Shown: positions 1 through 5,733, numbered from the stretch's first letter. The stretch: DNA of 7,668 nucleotides from Armatimonadetes bacterium UBA1398 (GCA_002305165.1 DBQI01000004.1:1-7668); one strand, 5' to 3'. The notes: generated by a model from the sequence alone, not told the origin. A program made the numbers and translations.

Positions 1-648
1 GAACATGCCGCCCGAGCCGCAGCACGGGTCGTAGACGCGGCCCTTGTAGGGCTGGAGCATCGCCACGAGGAGCTGGACGATGCACCGGGCCGTGTAGAAC
101 TCCCCGCCCGACTTCCCCTCCGCCGCGGCAAATCGGCCGAGGAAGTACTCGTACACTCGGCCCAAGGCATCGACGACCGTGTTCTCCGAGCCGCCGACCC
201 CCACGTCGCTGATGAGGTCAACGACCTCGCCCAGGCGCTGCTTGTCCAGATCCGGCCGGCCGTAGTTCCGGGGCAGGACCCCCTTCAGTCGCGGGTTCTC
301 CCTCTCGATGGCGAGCATCGCATTGTCGATGACTTGGCCGATGGAGGGGTCCTTGGCTCGGTCCCGGAGCGTCTGCCACCTGGCCTCGGCGGGGAGCCAG
401 AAGACGTTGTCGGCCAGATACTCGTCCCGGTCCTCGGGGTCCGCGTACTCCTCCGCCTGCAGCGCCTCGAACTTCTCCTGGAACGAGTCGGAGATGTACT
501 TCAGGAAGATGAGGCCCAGGACGACGTGCTTGTATTCCGACGCGTCCATATGCCCACGGAGCTTGTCTGCGGCGGCCCAGAGCTTCTCCTCGTAGCCGAT
601 GTTGGCCCCGTTGCCGTTCGCGCCGGCGCGCTTCCGAGCTCTGCCCAT
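1..648 (-). CDS. hsdM: Type I restriction-modification DNA methylase (HsdM), N-terminal part, cut by window edge
   Basis: This is the modification subunit of a type I restriction-modification system. It methylates adenine (N6) in the target site with S-adenosylmethionine and works in the cytoplasm with a specificity (HsdS) and a restriction (HsdR) subunit. The frame is open from an ATG at 648 down to base 1 and gives 216 residues. Residues about 18-160 look like the helical HsdM N-terminal domain (GYEEKLWAAADKLRGHM, then VVLGLIFLKYISDSF). The N6-methylase domain begins at GEFYTA (182-187) and reaches SAM motif I, YDPCCGSGGMF (206-216), where the window ends. The proline usual after YT is alanine here. 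The start is supported by GGAGG (complement of 656-660) seven bases upstream. hsdS and hsdR are expected beyond the left edge but cannot be seen. The family call is firm; whether the gene is intact is unknown. Confidence 0.95.
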   Translation of the reverse strand, partial: MGRARKRAGANGNGANIGYEEKLWAAADKLRGHMDASEYKHVVLGLIFLKYISDSFQEKFEALQAEEYADPEDRDEYLADNVFWLPAEARWQTLRDRAKDPSIGQVIDNAMLAIERENPRLKGVLPRNYGRPDLDKQRLGEVVDLISDVGVGGSENTVVDALGRVYEYFLGRFAAAEGKSGGEFYTARCIVQLLVAMLQPYKGRVYDPCCGSGGMF

Positions 649-655
649 GCTTCTG

Positions 656-660
656 CCTCC
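656..660 (-). promoter_or_regulatory. Ribosome binding site of hsdM
   Basis: The minus strand reads GGAGG here, seven bases before the ATG at 648. It decides the start of the methylase gene. Confidence 0.7.
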
Positions 661-709
661 GCTGCGCAGCTGGTGCGGCCCCCGACCGCACCTTGCCCGC
701 ACTTCGGGC
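661..709 (-). promoter_or_regulatory. Cluster of three dyads between the oxidoreductase and hsdM genes
   Basis: Three inverted repeats follow one another in the 172-nt gap before hsdM. GCCCG/CGGGC lies at 695-699 and 705-709 with a 5-base loop. GGTGCGG/CCGCACC lies at 672-678 and 686-692 with a 7-base loop. The perfect 10-bp palindrome GCTGCGCAGC lies at 661-670 and directly abuts the Shine-Dalgarno sequence at 656-660. The first two could end transcription of the upstream operon, although no T-tract follows. The palindrome could be an operator or a hairpin that limits hsdM translation. Bases 710-820 show no convincing -35/-10 pair on the minus strand. The pairing is seen directly; the functions are inferred. 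Confidence 0.4.
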
Positions 710-820
710 CGCTTGCCCCGGAATCCTGTGCGCCACCTCCCGCCGGACAGACGGCCACCGACGCAACGGACAAGTGACCGCCGCCCGTCCAGTCAGCACG
801 GCACAAACTAGCGATACGGG

Positions 821-2035
821 TTAGATGCCCCAGTAGGCGTTGATGCCATCCTGGTAGCGGCTGACCTTGCCGTCCAGCACGTCACGCACGCGTATGGCAT
901 CGCCCGACGCGGCGGACTCGTACATGGCTAGGCAGATGGCCTTGGCGCGCATCGCCTCAGCGATGTCCACCTCCGGCGGCCGCTGCTTCTGGATGGCGTC
1001 GATGAAGTCCCAGCACTCGAGGGCGATGTCATCCTCGACCCCATAGGGGTAGAGCCGCTCGCGGGTGACCGAGTCCAGGCTGGCGCGGTACTCGCGCTCG
1101 ATATCCTCGTACGGCAGCACCGAGCCATCCAACCGAGTGATGTCTCCGCCAGCCTGGAAGGGATGCATCCACCCACCACGGTCGCGGGCGCTCCCCTCGC
1201 TGCCGTAGAAGACCTGGTTCGACTGCCGTTCGCCTCTGGCGGAGAAAGACCACGACCACGTGCCCACCAAGCCGCTCTCGAAGCCGAGGGTCGCGAACCA
1301 GGTATCCTCGACATCCATCGGCATCGGCCCAAGCTCGGGCGAGTTGATGGTGGGAGTCTGGAAGCCCGCGGTCCGGCAGTACACGTCACGGACGTCACCG
1401 AAGAGGTAGCGGATCATGTCCGCCATGTGGGCGCCGGCGTCCAGCGCCATCCCGCCGCCACTCATGAGCTTGAGCAGCCGCCACTGCCAGAGGTAGACCT
1501 CACTGTATCCCGGTTGCGCATAATCCTCGAACGAGAAGCCCTCGACGATGAAGAACCGCAGCTCGCCGATCATCTTCGCCTGGGTCAGGGCCCACTTCAT
1601 GGTCCGCGCCTTGATGCCGCGACGCACCTGCTCGGCGACGGCGACGATCTTGCCCGTCCGACGCTGGGCCCCCTGGATGAGCTCACTCGCTTTGAGGGTG
1701 ATCCCCCCAGGCTTCTCGACCATCACGTGCAGGCCGGCCTCGAGGCACGGGATCGTGGTCGCATGGTGGAAGGCGTGCGGCGTGCAGTTGTCCACGGCAT
1801 CGACGACGCCCGCGGCAACGAGATCCTCGACGCTGCTGAACTGGGGAGGCGTCAACCCGAAGAGATCCTTGACCGCCTCGGCATAGGCCGTGCGGCGCTC
1901 ATCCGAGTTGTCGCACAGGGCACAGATCTCGAAGGAGTCGTAGCCCGCGTCTTTGAGGATCTTGTAACCATTGAGATGAGACCGGGCGATGTTCCCGGTG
2001 CCCACGATGCCTAGGCGGACCTTCTCATGAGACAT
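821..2035 (-). CDS. Gfo/Idh/MocA-family NAD(P)-dependent oxidoreductase
   Basis: This 404-residue protein belongs to the Gfo/Idh/MocA family, cytoplasmic enzymes that mostly oxidise or reduce a hydroxyl or keto group of sugars, inositols and related compounds with NAD(P). The N-terminal Rossmann fold opens with GIVGTGNIA (residues 9-17), whose glycines bind the dinucleotide. The family signature EKPG is at 107-110, where the Lys is the usual catalytic residue. The C-terminal substrate domain has GGGMALDAGAHMAD (193-206), which supplies the typical Asp199 and His203. The length fits the family. The ATG at 2035 is preceded by AAGGAG with a rather long 11-base spacer. The gene follows the URO-D-like gene after 125 nt on the same strand, so it is probably the last gene of the apiosidase-like operon. 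Its substrate cannot be read from the sequence; a sugar or sugar acid released by the secreted enzyme is a reasonable inference. Confidence 0.9.
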   Translation of the reverse strand: MSHEKVRLGIVGTGNIARSHLNGYKILKDAGYDSFEICALCDNSDERRTAYAEAVKDLFGLTPPQFSSVEDLVAAGVVDAVDNCTPHAFHHATTIPCLEAGLHVMVEKPGGITLKASELIQGAQRRTGKIVAVAEQVRRGIKARTMKWALTQAKMIGELRFFIVEGFSFEDYAQPGYSEVYLWQWRLLKLMSGGGMALDAGAHMADMIRYLFGDVRDVYCRTAGFQTPTINSPELGPMPMDVEDTWFATLGFESGLVGTWSWSFSARGERQSNQVFYGSEGSARDRGGWMHPFQAGGDITRLDGSVLPYEDIEREYRASLDSVTRERLYPYGVEDDIALECWDFIDAIQKQRPPEVDIAEAMRAKAICLAMYESAASGDAIRVRDVLDGKVSRYQDGINAYWGI

Positions 2036-2160
2036 TTCCGTAGATGCTCCTTTGTGCGGCCCAGAGGGTCGCCTGAATCAACGCGCGCGAAGCGAGTGTT
2101 CCCTAGGAGTGGCCAAGGGCCTCCGGCCTCTGCGAATCGTGAAGCATGAACGCTGCGGAG

Positions 2161-3165
2161 TTACGACACGCTGCGGGCGAACTCCGCGAGGGCCATCAGG
2201 TTTTGCGGCGGCGTTGCCGCGGGGATCTCACATCCGGCGCCCACGATATAGCGGGGCCCGGTCACCTCGTAACAAGCGCGCAGCCCCTCGACGATGGTAT
2301 CGGGCGAGCCATCCTGCACCGCCGCCACAGGGTTGAGGTTGCCTAGGAGGGTCACGTCAGCGCCGAGCCGCTGTCGCGCGGCCGCCAGGTCGACCAGGGA
2401 ATCGATCTCGATGATGTCGGCGTGCAGGTCGGCGAAGTAGGGAAGCAGGTGCGTCGTATCGCCGCAGACGTGAAGGCGGACCCGGGCCCCACTGTCGTGT
2501 ATCGCCGCCACGAGTCGCTGAATCCGGGGGACGACATGGGCTTCGTAGAAGGCCGGGGGCAGGAGCGAGGATGCGGCATCCCCAACGCCAACAACGTCGG
2601 CCCCCGCGCGGATCTGAGCTCGCGCGAAGGCGATCTCCAGATCCGTGACCCAGTCCATCAGGTCATCGACGAAGCCGGGGTCATCCTTGGTGTCGAGCAT
2701 GAAGTCGGTGAGACCCCGCAGGTTGGTGGCCTGGGAGACGGGACCCTCGACCCAGCCGTCCACCTCGACCTGGCCCCTCAGGGCGTCGGCCAGGTCGCTC
2801 ACGGCGAGAATCCGATCGATCATCCGTGGTCCGGCCTCCGGCTCCACCGGCTGAAGCTTGACGAGGTCAGCCCGTTCGGTCAGGAGCGGCCGTGTGCAGC
2901 CGGGGGGTTCGTGGTCGTAGTAGGTGAGCTCGGCCCCTAGATCCGATGCTTCGCGCCAAGCGTCGGAGCAGCAGGTGACCACATCGACCCCGAAGTCCTC
3001 GGCCGCCCGCAACTGGGCGGCGACGAGGACGCGGTAGTCGCTGACGTACTCCCAATAGGGGACGCCGTGGTGGGCCACTGCGAACGACATCAGGAGCGGT
3101 TGGTTGGCGAGGCGATCTCGGTGGGTCCCCGCGAGAGTGGCCTGTACGCGCTCGAGAGCCGTCAT
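2161..3165 (-). CDS. URO-D-family protein, MtaA/CmuA-like (not HemE)
   Basis: This 334-residue protein has the uroporphyrinogen decarboxylase (URO-D) fold family pattern. It lacks the N-terminal Arg-rich signature of true HemE (MRQAGR-type); the equivalent region reads QPLLMSFAVAHHGVPYWEY (22-40). It does have H232-x-C234 (LHVCGD) and C312 (GAGCEIP), which match the His-x-Cys...Cys zinc site of the corrinoid or coenzyme M methyltransferases in this superfamily (MtaA, MtbA, CmuA). EGP at 140-142 is also typical of the superfamily. A cytoplasmic role in methyl transfer or demethylation is therefore more likely than haem synthesis, but no corrinoid protein gene is in view. The ATG at 3165 has GGAG about ten bases upstream. 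The gene starts 40 nt after the stop of the apiosidase-like gene, which argues for co-transcription. Superfamily call is secure; reaction is inferred and uncertain. Confidence 0.85.
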   Translation of the reverse strand: MTALERVQATLAGTHRDRLANQPLLMSFAVAHHGVPYWEYVSDYRVLVAAQLRAAEDFGVDVVTCCSDAWREASDLGAELTYYDHEPPGCTRPLLTERADLVKLQPVEPEAGPRMIDRILAVSDLADALRGQVEVDGWVEGPVSQATNLRGLTDFMLDTKDDPGFVDDLMDWVTDLEIAFARAQIRAGADVVGVGDAASSLLPPAFYEAHVVPRIQRLVAAIHDSGARVRLHVCGDTTHLLPYFADLHADIIEIDSLVDLAAARQRLGADVTLLGNLNPVAAVQDGSPDTIVEGLRACYEVTGPRYIVGAGCEIPAATPPQNLMALAEFARSVS

Positions 3166-3205
3166 GGGTCATACTCTCCGTCCGAGGTACAAGACATCCG
3201 CGCGG

Positions 3206-4861
3206 TCATCTATCCCCGGCGGTCAGCACCAGCAGCATCTCAGCGCCCCCAGGGGGCGCATACCGTCCGCCCTCGCCGTCCGCGTCAGCCCATCTGCCCG
3301 TCGCTGGGTCGAACCATCGCGCCGTAGCGTTGCGTGGAACGGCGTCGGCGGCGAGCTCGATGGCTGCTCCCATCGGCGTGTAGACTACGACCAAGGACCC
3401 CTCGGTGCTCCGCGCGGCGGCCACGAATGCCTCCGCCCTATCGCTGCCAGGCTGCACCCTCAGAGCCTCGGGCGCGGGACGCAGATCCCACCAAGGGATC
3501 GCCTCCATGAACTGGCGGAGCACGCCCATAGATGCCGCGCCCGGGAACTCCAGGGCGGTGTGCCACGGCGCAATCTGGCCGAGACCGTCGTGATTCTCCG
3601 CACCCTCGACCTCCGTCGGCCATACCCAGATGGGATTGGCGCCGTAGGTCACCCCCGCTGGCGGGGCCACCAGCAGGCTCCAATAGGCGGCGCGTCGCAC
3701 CTCGTGGGCGCCGAAGATCACGTTCCCCTGGTAAGAGGGGTGCTCGTCGTAGTTCGGCTCCAGGTTGATCACCGGCAGGGGGGGATCCCCCCTCCACTGG
3801 GTGGCAGGGGGCCCGTCGGTGAGCCAGCGCAGGTCTCCGTCGGCGGAGCTATGGCCGCTCTGGTACCCGATAAAGTCGTACCAGGGCTCACGGCGATGGT
3901 CCTCACCGATCCAGCTCAGGCCACATGGGTGCAGGGTGGCGAGACGGGTTCGCGCGTCCGGGTCCTCGCCGAGTATCCCTCGGCCGATCCTGTGCCAGCG
4001 TTCGACGGCCTCTCCGTAGTAGTGGCCGTCCCCACCGACGAGCCAGACCACGGGGAAGGCGCCCCACCGAGCCACGATGTACCGTCCGAGGCGTATGGCC
4101 GTCTCCTCCGGCAGCGCCTGTCCCGGGTCGGTGGGGGTCAAGGCCCAGAGGATGATCGGCGCCGCGACCATCCCACGCTCAGCGATGGAGCGGACACGCT
4201 CGTCCATGCGCCGGAAGTACGCGTCATCTACCGTCAGATGGCCTTCGCGGAACTCGAAGGGAAGCGGACCGCCCAGGCAACGCTCGCCACCCCGCCATTG
4301 GGTGCTCACGAACTGGATGACATTGAAGCCCAGGGCATCCCTCGCAGCCAGATACCTGTCCCAGTCCTCTTCGGTGGAGCGGAGGACGCCGTTCCAGGCC
4401 GTATCACCGAGCCAGAAAAAGGGCGTGCCATCGGCGTGTTCCAGGTGCGTGCCGCTCTCGCTGACGTTCAGAGGCCCGTGGACCAGCCAGGGGCTCGTCG
4501 CGGCATCCGCGGTCGCGCACACGAACCCACCGTCGCCTTCGAGGCCATCGTTGCCACCGTCTGACGAGGCCGCCTGCCAGACCCACTCGCCCGCTTCGTC
4601 GGGGCTGAACCGCGCGCGCCAGGTCCGCCCACCATCCCAGAACCCCTCGATCACGGTCTGGCGGCCCGAGGGGGCTGTGAAGGTGACCTGCACGGTCACG
4701 TCATCCAGGGGGTGGGCGTAGTCTCTCGCACTCGTTAGGACGACCTCATGGAGCGACCAGCGAGTCACCACGGGCGTACCTCCTTGGGCTTGGCAAACGG
4801 ATGGGGCCATGAGCAACGGCAGAGAGGCTAGGGCAAGGGCGCACAGAGCTAGAGGGCGCAT
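3206..4861 (-). CDS. Secreted apiosidase-like glycoside hydrolase (DUF5060 + DUF4038, GH140-like)
   Basis: This 551-residue exported protein is probably a glycoside hydrolase. Residues 1-25 form a signal peptide: Arg2, a hydrophobic stretch rich in Leu and Ala, and a likely cut after CQA. Cys23 is not in a good lipobox. Residues about 33-116 resemble the Ig-like DUF5060 domain (EGFWDGGRTWRARFSPDEAGEW). Residues about 125-455 form the DUF4038 apiosidase-like TIM barrel, with FFWLGDTAW (148-156), WLVGGD (273-278) and INLEPNYDE (365-373). By analogy with characterised GH140 apiosidases, Asp278 and Glu368 are the likely acid/base and nucleophile. The C-terminal 100 residues (VVVYTPMG, ATARWFDPATGRW) look like the small beta domain often called a putative collagen-binding domain. 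The start is fixed by GAGGTGA (complement of 4868-4874), six bases before the ATG. It leads the three-gene cassette. Real specificity, apiose or another sugar, is unknown. Confidence 0.88.
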   Translation of the reverse strand: MRPLALCALALASLPLLMAPSVCQAQGGTPVVTRWSLHEVVLTSARDYAHPLDDVTVQVTFTAPSGRQTVIEGFWDGGRTWRARFSPDEAGEWVWQAASSDGGNDGLEGDGGFVCATADAATSPWLVHGPLNVSESGTHLEHADGTPFFWLGDTAWNGVLRSTEEDWDRYLAARDALGFNVIQFVSTQWRGGERCLGGPLPFEFREGHLTVDDAYFRRMDERVRSIAERGMVAAPIILWALTPTDPGQALPEETAIRLGRYIVARWGAFPVVWLVGGDGHYYGEAVERWHRIGRGILGEDPDARTRLATLHPCGLSWIGEDHRREPWYDFIGYQSGHSSADGDLRWLTDGPPATQWRGDPPLPVINLEPNYDEHPSYQGNVIFGAHEVRRAAYWSLLVAPPAGVTYGANPIWVWPTEVEGAENHDGLGQIAPWHTALEFPGAASMGVLRQFMEAIPWWDLRPAPEALRVQPGSDRAEAFVAAARSTEGSLVVVYTPMGAAIELAADAVPRNATARWFDPATGRWADADGEGGRYAPPGGAEMLLVLTAGDR

Positions 4862-4867
4862 ATGAGG

Positions 4868-4874
4868 TCACCTC
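4868..4874 (-). promoter_or_regulatory. Ribosome binding site of the apiosidase-like gene
   Basis: The minus strand reads GAGGTGA six bases before the ATG at 4861. This seven-base match to the 16S rRNA 3' end points to strong translation and decides the start, which in turn gives a clean signal peptide. Confidence 0.75.
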
Positions 4875-4890
4875 GGGGAAAGGCATCCAC

Positions 4891-4919
4891 TTGACGGCAA
4901 CTCCTTCGCGCAGTATACC
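4891..4919 (+). promoter_or_regulatory. Sigma70-like promoter for the plus-strand small-ORF region
   Basis: TTGACG at 4891-4896 (5 of 6 to the -35 consensus) and TATACC at 4914-4919 (4 of 6 to the -10) are separated by exactly 17 bases. Transcription would begin near 4926, about 30 bases before an ATG that has a perfect Shine-Dalgarno sequence. On the minus strand, TATACT (complement of 4912-4917) overlaps the same -10 and could serve the apiosidase-like gene, although its -35 region is poor. The spacing is seen; activity is inferred. Confidence 0.5.
4912..4917 (-). promoter_or_regulatory. Possible -10 element for the apiosidase-like operon
   Basis: The minus strand reads TATACT here, 5 of 6 to the -10 consensus. 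It would start RNA near 4905 and give a leader of about 44 bases before the ATG at 4861. No good -35 hexamer lies 16-19 bases upstream, so the promoter would be weak, activator-dependent, or read by another sigma factor. Confidence 0.25.
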
Positions 4920-4930
4920 TTATGATTGTC

Positions 4931-4978
4931 CTATCGCCGGAAAGGAGGCGAGCCGATGAAAGCTGGTACACGAGATAG
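4931..4978 (+). promoter_or_regulatory. Possible folded mRNA leader over the start of the 24-codon ORF
   Basis: CGCC (4935-4938) can pair with GGCG (4947-4950), which places the Shine-Dalgarno AAGGAGG (4942-4948) in the loop and 3' arm. CTATC (4931-4935) can pair with GATAG (4974-4978) around this hairpin and the ATG at 4956. Together they suggest a compact fold that could control ribosome access. The stems are short and share one base. I do not recognise a known riboswitch class. Confidence 0.2.
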
Positions 4979-5030
4979 CCGAAGCTTGGAGAAGCTCGTC
5001 CCCGCCGGTGTCCGCCAGGATTCCGCCTAG
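4956..5030 (+). CDS. Unrecognised 24-residue peptide, possible leader peptide
   Basis: ATG at 4956 is preceded by AAGGAGG (4942-4948) with a 7-base spacer, the best ribosome binding site on this strand, and lies about 30 bases after a well-spaced promoter. The ORF has 24 codons and ends with TAG at 5028-5030. The peptide begins MKAGTRDSRS and ends VRQDSA. It is polar, with several Arg and Asp residues, and has no membrane segment. I recognise no family, and there is no run of one amino acid codon as in classical attenuators. It could be a leader peptide, a free small protein or a chance ORF behind a real promoter. Three copies of AGCT-core sequence in its codons (near 4960, 4983 and 4993) allow alternative AAGCT/AGCTT hairpins. 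Confidence 0.4.
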   Translation: MKAGTRDSRSLEKLVPAGVRQDSA

Positions 5031-5221
5031 GTCCCACCGACACCTCGTACGAGTGTAACCCTCGACCAGGCCGCTTACCGCCCTTGACCCTGTACGCCCC
5101 GCGACCGGTGACTCCACGTCTTGCGCCGGCCTGGAATCGGTCACCGGTCAACCCTTCGGCGACGAAGCGCGTAAGCGTGTGTGGCGTGGCCCAGTCAGGA
5201 CCACCGTCAGAATCGGAGAGG
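5031..5221. other. Gene-poor stretch inside the plus-strand region, with one strong inverted repeat
   Basis: I find no convincing gene between the 24-codon ORF and the small-ORF run. A perfect 9-bp inverted repeat, GACCGGTGA (5103-5111) and TCACCGGTC (5141-5149), encloses 29 bases and could be an RNA stem or two half sites for a regulator. A TTGACC at 5084-5089 has no -10 at the right distance. A minus-strand frame at 4849-5151 crosses this stretch but lacks a ribosome binding site and overlaps the apiosidase-like start, so I do not call it. Confidence 0.4.
5103..5149. repeat. Perfect 9-bp inverted repeat
   Basis: GACCGGTGA at 5103-5111 is the exact reverse complement of TCACCGGTC at 5141-5149. 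The centre-to-centre distance is 38 bases, nearly four helical turns (inference from 10.5 bp per turn), which would suit looping between two protein sites. The arms could equally form an RNA stem. Confidence 0.5.
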
Positions 5222-5392
5222 ATGGACAGCCATGGCAGGCCTGCACCCCACCGGGATCAATGGCCATCGTCCACCAGACGCGGCCATCCAGCGCAGGGCC
5301 CAGGTGAAGGAACTGAGATCGACCCGACCCCCGAGCGGGGTCAGCCGGCCCACAGCCAGGACGGATGGGACCGGTTCGAGAGAAGAGATTGA
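5222..5392 (+). CDS. Possible small protein (56 residues), first of an end-to-end run
   Basis: ATG at 5222 opens a 56-residue frame that ends with TGA at 5390-5392, one base before the ATG of the next small ORF. The same frame is open further upstream, to a TTG at 5084, so the true start is uncertain. GGAG at 5215-5218 sits only three bases before the ATG, which is too close for a good ribosome binding site. The product is rich in Arg, Pro, His and Gly and ends WDRFERRD. I recognise no domain. A GACCCC/GGGGTC hairpin (5326-5331 and 5337-5342) lies inside it. The tight junction with the next ORF is the main support; it could be a chance frame in GC-rich DNA. Confidence 0.25.
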   Translation: MDSHGRPAPHRDQWPSSTRRGHPAQGPGEGTEIDPTPERGQPAHSQDGWDRFERRD

Positions 5393-5393
5393 G

Positions 5394-5597
5394 ATGCGAT
5401 TACCCATGTTCGACTCTTATCCGCGCGGCCACGCCGCACGGGATGAGGACAGGCTGCTGAATGCCATGGACCTGACTTGGTGGGGCGCCATGGGTGCTGG
5501 TAGCTCGAGAGTTCGCCCGGCTGATGGCCGTGCCGATCCGGACAGCGACAAGCGCCGCGAGTGGGTGCCTCCCACCAGCGAGGCCAAGGAGGAGTAA
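5394..5597 (+). CDS. Unrecognised small protein (67 residues)
   Basis: ATG at 5394 opens a 67-residue frame ending with TAA at 5595-5597. The product begins MRLPMFDSYPRGHAARDEDR, continues LLNAMDLTWWGAMGAG (21-36), the only moderately hydrophobic part, and ends in a charged tail (RREWVPPTSEAKEE). It has no signal peptide, Cys or His metal motif. The upstream sequence AGAAGAGATTGAG gives only a weak ribosome binding site, so translation may depend on the frame that stops one base earlier. Codon choice favours G or C in the third position, as in neighbouring genes. Its last codons (AAG GAG GAG) contain the Shine-Dalgarno sequence of the next ORF, which argues that both are real and coupled. I recognise no family. 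Confidence 0.5.
   Translation: MRLPMFDSYPRGHAARDEDRLLNAMDLTWWGAMGAGSSRVRPADGRADPDSDKRREWVPPTSEAKEE
5586..5592 (+). promoter_or_regulatory. Ribosome binding site embedded in the end of the 67-residue ORF
   Basis: AAGGAGG lies six bases before the ATG at 5599, within the last codons of the preceding ORF. It is a seven-base match to the 16S rRNA 3' end and sets the start of the 44-residue ORF. Confidence 0.6.
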
Positions 5598-5598
5598 C

Positions 5599-5733
5599 AT
5601 GCCGCGCTCACGGCCCGTCTGCCCCTTCTACCACTCGCGGCCCGGGTATGGCGCCGACAGCGGCCTGCCCGCCCATTGGGAGAGCGGATCCAAGGCCCTG
5701 GCCCTCACGGCACGCCGGGGGATCCCGCGGTAG
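5599..5733 (+). CDS. Unrecognised small protein (44 residues), coupled to the 67-residue ORF
   Basis: ATG at 5599 follows the stop of the previous ORF after one base (TAAcATG) and has AAGGAGG at 5586-5592 with a 6-base spacer, a textbook translation start with probable coupling. The product has 44 residues, starts MPRSRPVCPFYHSRPGYGAD and ends ALTARRGIPR before TAG at 5731-5733. It is basic, with one Cys (C8) and two His (H12, H26), and has no membrane segment. Third codon positions are almost all G or C, as expected for a translated gene here. I recognise no family. It is the last plus-strand frame before the convergent marC-family gene. It may be a partner of the 67-residue protein. Confidence 0.55.
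   Translation: MPRSRPVCPFYHSRPGYGADSGLPAHWESGSKALALTARRGIPR

Noticed and set aside
218..799. Minus-strand open frame of 193 codons overlapping hsdM
   Set aside because: The hsdM frame in the same region has family motifs and a good ribosome site. This frame is Arg/Gly/Ala-rich without motifs.
1163..2014. Plus-strand open frame of 283 codons
   Set aside because: It is antisense to the Gfo/Idh/MocA gene, rich in Arg, Leu and Gly, and has no domain. It is explained by codon bias of the real gene.
2161..3165. Annotation as uroporphyrinogen decarboxylase HemE
   Set aside because: The N-terminal HemE signature is absent, and a His-x-Cys...Cys triad typical of the methyltransferase branch is present.
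3104..4564. Long plus-strand open frame of 486 codons
   Set aside because: It lies opposite the apiosidase-like gene, which has a signal peptide, domain motifs and a ribosome site. The plus-strand product has no recognisable domain and low-complexity GC-rich composition; it is a reverse-strand shadow.
4949..4978. Resemblance to part of a SAM-I riboswitch (CCGATGAAA...GG core) or to a ribozyme or group II intron domain
   Set aside because: Only the short CCGATGAAA string matches. The other conserved SAM-I segments and lengths, a hammerhead CUGAUGA core, and a domain V hairpin are all absent.
5084..5089. TTGACC as the -35 of a second plus-strand promoter
   Set aside because: Seventeen bases downstream the sequence is GGTGAC, with no -10-like hexamer nearby.
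4849..5151. Minus-strand open frame of 100 codons upstream of the apiosidase-like gene
   Set aside because: No ribosome site, no recognisable domain, and it overlaps both the apiosidase-like start and its likely promoter region.
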